The translations under genes and the position numbers were made by a program. The notes beneath the pieces were generated by a model. The model saw only the letters and a program-made list of their open reading frames with translations. It was not told the DNA's origin and did not search any database. A stretch of 64,000 nt of DNA from positions 62,001 to 126,000 of the forward strand of contig CALKCJ010000001.1 of assembly GCA_938082375.1 (NCBI GenBank), in the 5' to 3' direction. Shown in pieces: positions 28,531 through 35,097 of this stretch (its first letter is position 1; the number at the start of each line of letters is the position of its first letter). Source of the DNA: an uncultured Thermomicrobiaceae bacterium. GTDB taxonomy: Bacteria > Chloroflexota > Chloroflexia > Thermomicrobiales > Thermomicrobiaceae.

Positions 28531-28804
28531 CGCTCTGCCCCTCCGATTGCGCATACGGTGGATCGCTCAACACGCGTAAGCTGGTTTGTACCGTCTGCTT
28601 CGGCCGACCCAGCAGGCGAAATGCAGGAAGGCTCAGCCGTTCGCAGGGTATGAGCCAGCCACAACCTGCGATATCGCCTGAAGCGTGTTCGTTCTCGCAT
28701 CCGCTCGCCGCTCGCACCCACCCCGTCTCTCCAAACCGATTATACGAGATCGCGAGATGGCGCATAAGAACGCGGGTAGGCTCACCTCTGGGAGGGATGT
28801 CCCC
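28531..28804 (-). promoter_or_regulatory. Promoter and leader of the purB operon
   Basis: A perfect TATAAT -10 box (minus strand, 28739-28744) with a weak TTATGC -35 18 bases upstream gives a leader of about 200 bases before purB. The leader contains a stem with arms GGCTCA and TGAGCC around 28630-28656 on the minus strand. It does not match the purine, PRPP or ZTP riboswitch consensus as far as I can see. A small cysteine-pair reading frame here is judged noncoding. Confidence 0.5.
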
Positions 28805-28829
28805 CGGCCTGCACTTGGGGCACAGGCCG
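28805..28829. repeat. Inverted repeat between the divergent purB and glmS promoters
   Basis: The arms CGGCCTG (28805-28811) and CAGGCCG (28823-28829) are a perfect 7-base inverted repeat with an 11-base centre. It lies between the purB -10 and glmS -35 boxes, a typical operator position. No regulator is assigned. Confidence 0.35.
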
Positions 28830-28861
28830 TCCAAATAGTGGTTCTTACCCCCGGCAGCGAG

Positions 28862-28891
28862 TTGTCAGTATGCCATCCCACACGGTATAGT
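28862..28891 (+). promoter_or_regulatory. Promoter of the glmS ribozyme-glmS transcript
   Basis: TTGTCA (28862-28867) and TATAGT (28886-28891) are 18 bases apart, close to consensus. Transcription should begin near 28898, about 50 bases before the ribozyme cleavage site. Confidence 0.65.
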
Positions 28892-28947
28892 GTCCCTGGC
28901 CTGTGCAGCAACGCGGGAGAAAGGGAGGTCGAGCGAGCGGATTCGAG

Positions 28948-29098
28948 TAGCGCCCGGACTCGCCGGGGGAGGCGGCGAGTCGACGAGGAGGAGGCCGGTC
29001 GAAAGATTCGGCGGATGGCCTCCCGGCTGGCACGGTCGTCACGGCCAGAGCAAGGGCGTCGAGCGATCGGCGAGGCAAAGGCTGGCCGGCGTGCACGC
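28948..29098 (+). ncRNA. glmS self-cleaving ribozyme (glucosamine-6-phosphate responsive)
   Basis: The leader of glmS contains the conserved core of the glmS ribozyme. AGCGCC (28950-28955) holds the cleavage site, expected between A28950 and G28951. P1 pairs GACTCGCC (28958-28965) with GGCGAGTC (28975-28982). The invariant GACGAGG follows directly. P2 pairs GGAGGCC (28991-28997) with GGCCTCC (29018-29024), enclosing the catalytic pseudoknot strand with TTCGGCGGAT. P3 pairs CTGGC (29028-29032) with GCCAG (29045-29049), and a P4-like element extends to about 29098. In this class (RF00234) glucosamine-6-phosphate acts as the catalytic coenzyme; cleavage exposes the mRNA to decay and so lowers GlmS when its product is abundant. 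The 3' limit is approximate. Confidence 0.94.
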
Positions 29099-29101
29099 TT
29101 A

Positions 29102-29122
29102 ACCCTCCGAATCGGAGGGTTG
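29102..29122 (+). other. Strong hairpin after the glmS ribozyme
   Basis: AACCCTCCG and CGGAGGGTT form a perfect 9-base-pair stem with a 3-base loop, right after the ribozyme and about 115 bases before the glmS start. No T-run follows, so it is probably not a terminator. It may cap or insulate the ribozyme fold or stabilise the 3' cleavage product. Confidence 0.55.
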
Positions 29123-29238
29123 AGCAGAGTCCCGATTCCCTGCACAGCACAGGCTTCGATATAGGCGTGAGTCACCAGTTGAGGCGGACAGCGTGGCTCC
29201 GGGGGGGTCAGGCTGCCGCTCAAGGGGGACGCTGTGCG

Positions 29239-31020
29239 ATGTGCGGCATCTTCGGATACGTCACAATGCGTGAAGAGTGCGCCCGAACTGTCGTGGACTC
29301 GCTGCGCAAACTCGAGTACCGAGGATATGACTCCTGGGGAGTCGGCGTCGGGCTGAACGGCCACATCCGCGTCGTCAAGCGCGCCGGCCGGATTCCGCCG
29401 ATCTCGCCCGATCTTCCCGCGACCGCGATCGCGTTCGGCCATACGCGATGGGCGACACACGGTGGCGTGACCGATGCCAACGCGCATCCTCACCTCGACT
29501 GCACCGGGCGGCTGGCGGTGATCCACAACGGCATTATCGAGAACTTTCGCACGCTTCGGGCGCAGCTGGAGGGAAACGGTCATCGGTTCGCGAGCGATAC
29601 CGATAGCGAGGTCTTCGCCCACCTCGTCGAACAGGTGCTGCACGCGGGCGACGAGGCGGATCCGGATGCTGTGGTGGAAGCGGTGCGGTCAGCCTTCGCG
29701 TGTGTCGAAGGTCTCAACGCCTTCATCCTGCTCCACCACTGCACGCAGCAGTTGATCGCAGTCAAGTCGATCTCACCGCTGGTCATCGGCGCAGGCGCGG
29801 GCGGTACCTACGTCGCTTCCGATGCCGTCGCCCTGGTCGGCCTGGCCGATCGAGTGCATTACCTCGGAGACGATGAACTCGCTGCTATTCGGGCTGACGG
29901 TCTACACCTGTACGACCGCGCCGACGGGTCGGAGCGGCTGCCCCGCTGGGAACGGCTGACGCTCCAACCCACCGATACGTCGCTGGGAGGCTTTCCACAC
30001 TACCTCATCAAGGAGATCCACGAGCAGCCACGCGTTTTGGAGCGGATCCTCCGTGAGCACCCTCCACAGGCCCGCGAGCTGGCGAACTTGATCACGCGCT
30101 CATATGGCACCTTCCTCGTCGGCTGCGGAACCGCGGGCTACGCGGCCCTCGCTGGCTCTTATCTCTTTTCCCGGATCACTCGCCGACACGTCAATTCAGT
30201 CGTCGCGTCAGAGTTCAAGTACCAGGAGCATTTCCTGACCGATCGGAGCCTCGTGATCGCCCTCTCACAAAGTGGCGAGACCGTCGATGTCATCGAGGCA
30301 GCGCTGGCTGCAAAGCGACGCGGGGCACGGGTCGCCGCGCTGGTGAACGTGACCGGTTCCACGCTCGACCGGCTGGCAGACTTCACGATCCCGTTGCTGG
30401 CAGGCCCTGAGCTGAGCGTGCTCTCGACAAAGGCCTACACCGCAAAGCTTGCGCTGTTGCTTCTCACCGCCCACGTCATCAACGGCAGCGAACATGTCGG
30501 CCTTGACCTGCTCTGGCGTGCGATCGACGGCATCGTGCGGGCGCTCACCCCGGACTTCCAGGATCGCGTCAAAGCCATCGCCGACCACATCGCTGACCAC
30601 CAGCACTGCTTCGTTATTGGGCGGGGCCTCTCGTATCCGACGGCGCTGGAGGCAGCACTGAAGATCAAGGAGGTCAGCTACCTACACGCCGAGGGCTTTG
30701 CAGGTGGCGAGCTGAAGCACGGGGTCATCGCGCTCGTGGAACCCGGGGTACCGTGCATCGTCTTCTCCCCACTCGACGAGACCCGCGCTGACATCCTCTC
30801 CGGCGCCATGGAGCTGCGTAGTCGCGGCGGCTGGATCATCGGTGTTTCTCCCGAATACGAGGCGGTTTTCGATGTGCATCTGCCGGTGTCGGAGGTCGGC
30901 GACGCCGCTCCGTTGGTCAATGTCGTCCCTGCCCAGCTTTTAGGCTACTACCTCGCGGTGCGCAAGGGGTTCGATCCGGACAAGCCGCGGAACCTGGCCA
31001 AGAGCGTAACGGTGAAGTAA
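29239..31020 (+). CDS. glmS: Glucosamine-fructose-6-phosphate aminotransferase (isomerizing)
   Basis: GlmS (EC 2.6.1.16) makes glucosamine-6-phosphate from fructose-6-phosphate and glutamine, the entry to UDP-GlcNAc and cell-wall sugars. With the ATG at 29239 the product is 593 residues and begins MCGIFGYV, leaving Cys2 as nucleophile after methionine removal. HTRWATHGGVTDANAHPH marks the glutaminase domain. Two SIS isomerase domains follow (GCGTAGYAAL, SQSGETVDVI, then GRGLSYPTALEAALKIKE), and the end KPRNLAKSVTVK is the family C terminus. AAGGGGGA lies upstream. Its mRNA leader carries the ribozyme described above. Confidence 0.97.
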   Translation: MCGIFGYVTMREECARTVVDSLRKLEYRGYDSWGVGVGLNGHIRVVKRAGRIPPISPDLPATAIAFGHTRWATHGGVTDANAHPHLDCTGRLAVIHNGIIENFRTLRAQLEGNGHRFASDTDSEVFAHLVEQVLHAGDEADPDAVVEAVRSAFACVEGLNAFILLHHCTQQLIAVKSISPLVIGAGAGGTYVASDAVALVGLADRVHYLGDDELAAIRADGLHLYDRADGSERLPRWERLTLQPTDTSLGGFPHYLIKEIHEQPRVLERILREHPPQARELANLITRSYGTFLVGCGTAGYAALAGSYLFSRITRRHVNSVVASEFKYQEHFLTDRSLVIALSQSGETVDVIEAALAAKRRGARVAALVNVTGSTLDRLADFTIPLLAGPELSVLSTKAYTAKLALLLLTAHVINGSEHVGLDLLWRAIDGIVRALTPDFQDRVKAIADHIADHQHCFVIGRGLSYPTALEAALKIKEVSYLHAEGFAGGELKHGVIALVEPGVPCIVFSPLDETRADILSGAMELRSRGGWIIGVSPEYEAVFDVHLPVSEVGDAAPLVNVVPAQLLGYYLAVRKGFDPDKPRNLAKSVTVK

Positions 31021-31021
31021 G

Positions 31022-31861
31022 GTGGACGAGTTGATCCTGGTTGACACCCACTGCCACCTCGACCTTGAGGCGTTCGACGCCGACCGACCCGCGGCTCTCG
31101 ACCGTGCGCGCTCGGCCGGTGTCCGCGCCTTCGTCGTGATCGGCTTCGCCCCCGAGCGCTGGCGTACAGCCCTCGAGCTCGCGGAATCCACCCCAGGCAT
31201 CTTCGCCACCGTCGGATTGCACCCGACCGAGGCAGCTCGCTACGACGACGAGCTGGAGTGCACGCTGCTCCAGGCGGCCCAGCACCCACGGGTGCGTGCC
31301 ATCGGCGAGATCGGCCTCGACTACTACCGTGACGCCGCCCCGCGCTCGCTCCAGCGTGAGGTCTTCTGGCGGCAGATCCGGCTAGCCAAAGAGTTAGATC
31401 TGCCGTTCGTCGTCCATCAGCGCGACGCCGCCGAGGACGTGCTCGCCGTGCTGCGCGAGGCCGGGCCACCACACCAGGGCGTCATGCACTGCTTTACCGG
31501 CGATCTCGACTACGCCCGCGCCTGCCTGGAGCTCGGCATGCATCTCGGCGTCGGCGGGATCATCACCTACCCCAAGGCCAACTCCTTGCGCGAGGCGCTG
31601 CGCTGGGCGCCGCTTGACCGGTTGGTACTCGAGACAGATTCGCCCTATCTACCGCCGGTGCCATATCGCCGCCAGCGGAACGAGCCAGCGTACCTTCCAG
31701 CTATCGCCGCAAAGCTTGCCGAGGTCCGAGGTGTGCCGCTGCACGAGATCGCCCGGATTACCACCGAGAATGCGGTCCGCCTGTTCGGCTTGAGCCCGGA
31801 TCGTATCGGTGCTGGAAGTGTCGAGGCACGACCTCGATCGCTCGAATTGAGAGGACTATGA
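31022..31861 (+). CDS. TatD-family metal-dependent hydrolase
   Basis: A 279-residue TIM-barrel hydrolase of the TatD/YcfH family, metal-dependent DNases or exonucleases acting on 3' ends, with possible roles in DNA repair. Metal ligands are visible: DTHCHLD (8-14), GEIGLDYYRD (about 97-106), VHQRDA, HCFTGD (about 157) and LETDSPYL (about 206). It starts with GTG two bases after the glmS stop and overlaps rdgB by four bases, so glmS-tatD-rdgB-Mur ligase are probably one transcript. Confidence 0.94.
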   Translation: MDELILVDTHCHLDLEAFDADRPAALDRARSAGVRAFVVIGFAPERWRTALELAESTPGIFATVGLHPTEAARYDDELECTLLQAAQHPRVRAIGEIGLDYYRDAAPRSLQREVFWRQIRLAKELDLPFVVHQRDAAEDVLAVLREAGPPHQGVMHCFTGDLDYARACLELGMHLGVGGIITYPKANSLREALRWAPLDRLVLETDSPYLPPVPYRRQRNEPAYLPAIAAKLAEVRGVPLHEIARITTENAVRLFGLSPDRIGAGSVEARPRSLELRGL

Positions 31862-32526
31862 CGACCCGACGCGTCGTGCTCGCGAGCGCCAACCCCGGAA
31901 AACTGCGCGAGCTGCAGGCGTTGCTATCACCGGACCTAGGAGTGGTCCTCGCGGACGAAATGGGGGTAACCCTGCCACCTGAGACGGGCTCCACGTTTGC
32001 CGAGAACGCGTTGCTCAAAGCGCGTGCGGCTGCCCAGCAGACAGGATTGGTCGCCATCGCGGACGACTCTGGGCTCGAGGTCGACGCGCTCGGCGGCGAG
32101 CCGGGCGTGCACTCAGCCCGCTACGCGGGCCCAGAGGCGAGCGACGACGACAACATCGCTCTGCTGTTGAGGCGGCTCGCAGGCGTCCCTCCCGAGCGTC
32201 GCACGGCCCGCTTCCGCTCGGTCGTGGTCGTGGTGACGCCGGATGGGACAGAGTTCGTCGGCGAGGGTACGCTCGAGGGCCGGATTACCAGCGAGCCGAG
32301 GGGTGGTGGTGGGTTCGGCTACGACCCAGTCTTTCAGCCCCTCGGCGAAACCCGGACACTTGCCGAAATGACTCTCGAGGAGAAGAACCGTATGAGCCAC
32401 CGTGCGCAGGCGTTACGCCAGGCAGTGGAAGCCCTGTACCGGTGGTTCCAGCGTACGGATGGAGACACTGGAGTCTCTCGGCAGTGTGGTAAACAATTTG
32501 GTCGAGAAGAGAGGCAAGAGACGTGA
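31858..32526 (+). CDS. rdgB: Non-canonical purine NTP pyrophosphatase (RdgB/HAM1)
   Basis: RdgB (EC 3.6.1.66) hydrolyses dITP, ITP and XTP to monophosphates and so keeps deaminated purines out of DNA. SANPGKLRELQALL (9-22) binds triphosphate, and the core DDSGLEVDALGGEPGVHSAR is at 68-87. The conserved GGGGFGYDPVFQP is followed by a normal family end near 195. About 25 further residues with no family match form an extra tail. It overlaps both neighbours by four bases. Confidence 0.95.
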   Translation: MTTRRVVLASANPGKLRELQALLSPDLGVVLADEMGVTLPPETGSTFAENALLKARAAAQQTGLVAIADDSGLEVDALGGEPGVHSARYAGPEASDDDNIALLLRRLAGVPPERRTARFRSVVVVVTPDGTEFVGEGTLEGRITSEPRGGGGFGYDPVFQPLGETRTLAEMTLEEKNRMSHRAQALRQAVEALYRWFQRTDGDTGVSRQCGKQFGREERQET

Positions 32527-33737
32527 CTGAGACAGGCGCTGTACCATCGACAGCCCTAGCGACCGGTACTGATCGCCCAGGTATGCCTCCCTCCGCACCG
32601 GTACCGGTTGTCGCAGTGGCCGGTACACGAGGCAAGTCGACGACCGCCTGGTTGCTGCACGATATCCTGAGCGACCGGGGCTGGCCGCTCGGGCTGTGGT
32701 GTTCGAGCGGCGTCTTCGTCAACGGTCGGCGACAGCTCGGCGAGCTCCAGCCGTGGGCTGAAGTGCTCTATGCGGTACAGCGTGGAGAGCTTGCACTTGC
32801 GATCCAGGAACTGGAAGCGCCGGTGGTTGCGAGCGTCGGGTTGCCGCCTCGGGCGTACAGTCTGGCCGCCATCACGACGATTTGTGGTAACAACGAGGCC
32901 TGCCTGATTAGCCCTGAAGCTCAGCATGCCGCCAGAGCGCAGCAGATTGTGGCTCGAGCCGTCCACCCGTCCGGCCGGCTCGTCCTCAACGCTGATGACC
33001 TTGATGTTCTCGAAGTAGCGAGGGAGACAGCGGCGGAAATCGTTCTGTTCGCGCTTCATCCCGAGAACCCAGCGTTGCGTCGGCACCTTGAATCGGGTGG
33101 GCGTGGCGTGTGGGTCGAGGAGGGGGTCGTCGTCGGCGGTACCGGTCGTGAACGAACACCTATCTTAAGTGTGCAGGACACCGCGTTCACGCTCGGGGGT
33201 GCCCTCGCCTTCCAGGTGCAGAACTTGCTCTGTGCCACCGCCCTCGCGCTCTGCCTCGGGGTACCGCCCAGCATGGTGCAACGCGCGGCACGGCGCTTCC
33301 TCCCTGAACCGCACGTCCTCCCTGGCTCGTGCAACTTGATCGAGGTCCGGGGTGTGACCATCGTCCTCGATAGTTCGTGCCAGCCGTGGACACTGCGCCA
33401 GCTCATCCGCGGCATTCGCCAGCAGCCTCACCGCCGGACGGTAATCGTCAGTCATGCCTTCGAGGATCTCGGCAGTCAGCAGACCATCGAAGTGGGTAAG
33501 CTGCTCGGGCGACTCGGAGGGGTCGTCATTCTTCACGGTCGCATATCCGATGCGCACCTGGACCTGTTGAAGACCGGCATGGTTCGGAATCTAAGACCCC
33601 CCTTGATCGTCACCCAGCCCGACGAGCCGGCTGCGATCATGCACGCGCTCCAGTTGCTGCGAGAGGGCGACCTCTGCTTAGTGATCACGCGCGCCGTCGA
33701 GCAGGCGCTGCAGACGCTGGGACGCAAGCAGATGTGA
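32523..33737 (+). CDS. Stand-alone Mur-ligase-like protein related to the C-terminal half of cyanophycin synthetase
   Basis: The 404-residue product has a P-loop VAGTRGKSTTAWLLHDIL (GTRGKST at 34-40) followed by GVFVNGRR and LVLNADDLDVL. These patterns resemble the Mur-ligase domain of CphA and PgsB/CapB (poly-gamma-glutamate synthase). The usual N-terminal ATP-grasp half of CphA is absent. The stretch that in CphA reads N-x-x-x-D-H-L-G is changed to CGNNEACLISPEA, so metal or substrate binding may differ. A Mur-ligase C-terminal domain seems to follow (ILSVQDTAFTLGGALAFQV, VLDSSCQPWTLR). It would form an amide bond via an acyl-phosphate; the substrate is unknown. The GTG start overlaps the rdgB stop by four bases. 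Confidence 0.72.
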   Translation: MTETGAVPSTALATGTDRPGMPPSAPVPVVAVAGTRGKSTTAWLLHDILSDRGWPLGLWCSSGVFVNGRRQLGELQPWAEVLYAVQRGELALAIQELEAPVVASVGLPPRAYSLAAITTICGNNEACLISPEAQHAARAQQIVARAVHPSGRLVLNADDLDVLEVARETAAEIVLFALHPENPALRRHLESGGRGVWVEEGVVVGGTGRERTPILSVQDTAFTLGGALAFQVQNLLCATALALCLGVPPSMVQRAARRFLPEPHVLPGSCNLIEVRGVTIVLDSSCQPWTLRQLIRGIRQQPHRRTVIVSHAFEDLGSQQTIEVGKLLGRLGGVVILHGRISDAHLDLLKTGMVRNLRPPLIVTQPDEPAAIMHALQLLREGDLCLVITRAVEQALQTLGRKQM

Positions 33738-33843
33738 ACACTGCCACCTGAGAACAGTACGTGGCCACGATCTCACCGGGGTAAGACGGCGCGCACTGTC
33801 TCTGGACGGCAGGGCACGCGGGGCCGCGGGCATGCTGCGAGCC

Positions 33844-33873
33844 TTGACAGGACGGCCGAAGATATGGCATCCT
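33844..33873 (+). promoter_or_regulatory. Promoter of tRNA-Asp
   Basis: A perfect TTGACA -35 (33844-33849) and a CATCCT -10-like box (33868-33873) are 18 bases apart, putting the transcription start about eight bases before the mature tRNA. Confidence 0.55.
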
Positions 33874-33888
33874 AGGCATCGTGACAAT

Positions 33889-33962
33889 GGAGGCGTGGTG
33901 TAGAGGCCTAACACGCGGCCCTGTCAAGGCCGAGATCGCGGGTTCGAATCCCGTCGCTTCCG
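33889..33962 (+). tRNA. tRNA-Asp (anticodon GTC)
   Basis: A complete cloverleaf of 74 bases. The acceptor stem pairs GGAGGCG with CGCTTCC. The anticodon stem CGGCC/GGCCG encloses the loop CTGTCAA with anticodon GTC, and the T arm contains GGTTCGAATCC. The 3' CCA is not encoded (GCCT follows), so it must be added after processing. Confidence 0.97.
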
Positions 33963-33981
33963 CCTAACAGTGATGATTTGC

Positions 33982-34004
33982 GGCGCCCGCGCGGCGTCGT
34001 TTTT
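33982..34004 (+). terminator. Intrinsic terminator after tRNA-Asp
   Basis: GGCGCC (33982-33987) pairs with GGCGTC (33993-33998) across a 5-base loop and is followed by GTTTTT (33999-34004), a Rho-independent terminator. It isolates the tRNA from the next gene. Confidence 0.75.
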
Positions 34005-34154
34005 CTTTGTCCGCGCACGCTGCTCCACCCAATCCGGCGTGAGAACCACTGTCTTCCCATGCCCTTCCTACTCTAGTCTCGTCAGTGGACTGACAACACG
34101 CGTCAGTTCTGAAGGCAGGACTCGCGACCATCCCATGAACGAGAGGAGTGCACC

Positions 34155-34874
34155 ATGCCAGCAGGCTCGAAGCCAGAAGAATGGCCGCTCCCCTGCTTCG
34201 TCTCGCCCTTCGATTTACTCGTCCAGCGTGCCCTGATGGACGACCCGCCACGCAGGCACGCCGGTTCCGGCGCGCGAGTCGACGACCAGGTGCCGCCTGC
34301 TGGGCAGCCGCAGCCCGGAGAAGACGAACCGCGCTCGGTCTCGATCGAGGAGATCATGGCGGGATGGGTTCCGGTAATTACGCCGGAGGCCTTTCTCGAG
34401 GAACAGCTCATTCAGGCATTTCAGCGCACTGAGATTCACACCTTCTGGCTCGCCCTCGGGGCTGTCTCCCTCCAGCAGCAGGCGGCCTCAGTGCTGGTAC
34501 CCGCCGAGGTCGTGAGCCGGGCTGCCCGGCTCGCGCGGGTGCCCGATGACGTGCTCGCCTCTATCGAGGCCCAGCCGCCGACGTCACTCCTGGGCTGCTT
34601 CGAGCGTGTGGGACGGCGGCTGACTCGAGTGGAGCCAGCCGCTGGCCTCCGGGGCATGGAGCTCACGATGTTCCTGCCAGCCCTGATCGGCGCCGCGCTC
34701 CACGCCGGGCTGGCCGACTCACTGGTCGTGCCGACCACGCTCGCCCTCGAGGTCGCGGAATGGCTCTCGCTTCCCCAGGGAACTGCAGGCTGGCTGCGTG
34801 GCCAATCACCGACGACGGTTCGTGGTTGGGTCGACCGCCTGCGCGCCCACTACGGCTTGCCGGACACGCAGTGA
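34155..34874 (+). CDS. Orphan protein of unknown function
   Basis: A 239-residue protein with a clear ribosome binding site (GAGAGGAG six bases before the ATG). The first ~25 residues (WPLPCFVSPFDLLVQRALMD) and a proline-rich linker lead into a mostly helical domain from about 65. Between 90 and 115 there is a moderately hydrophobic helix (IHTFWLALGAVSLQQQAASVL), and near 170 another (GMELTMFLPALIGAALHAGL), which may be buried rather than membrane-spanning. The C terminus, TTVRGWVDRLRAHYGLPDTQ, looks helix-turn-helix-like. I recognise no family. Confidence 0.75.
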   Translation: MPAGSKPEEWPLPCFVSPFDLLVQRALMDDPPRRHAGSGARVDDQVPPAGQPQPGEDEPRSVSIEEIMAGWVPVITPEAFLEEQLIQAFQRTEIHTFWLALGAVSLQQQAASVLVPAEVVSRAARLARVPDDVLASIEAQPPTSLLGCFERVGRRLTRVEPAAGLRGMELTMFLPALIGAALHAGLADSLVVPTTLALEVAEWLSLPQGTAGWLRGQSPTTVRGWVDRLRAHYGLPDTQ

Positions 34875-34998
34875 GCCGCGCTCTTGGGTGACCCTCGCTC
34901 GAGGTCTCGAGCCGCGAAGGATAGCAACCGGCGAAGGCACCCGCTGAAAGCGTCGTCGAGGCGGCGCGGCGACGGTTCCGCAGGTGCGCCCCCTGTGC

Positions 34999-35028
34999 TT
35001 GCCTCAACTACCCCGACCTGTACAGAAT
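34999..35028 (+). promoter_or_regulatory. Possible promoter of the NERD-helicase gene
   Basis: TTGCCT (34999-35004) and CAGAAT (35023-35028) with 18 bases between, about 70 bases before the chosen ATG. Confidence 0.35.
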
Positions 35029-35097
35029 ACGGTCGTCAGCACTTGCACTGTCGCCGAGAACCTCTTCTCACCGTGCTCTACGCCCGGGAGGCCGACC

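Noticed and set aside
28531-28738. Purine, PRPP or ZTP riboswitch before purB
   Set aside because: The leader is long enough but none of the conserved cores could be recognised by eye; Infernal would decide.
28484-28834. Minus-strand frame with a CPKC pair in the purB leader
   Set aside because: It overlaps the purB promoter and start, has no ribosome binding site, and only one cysteine pair; probably chance.
29102-29122. Intrinsic terminator between the glmS ribozyme and glmS
   Set aside because: The stem is strong but no T-run follows.
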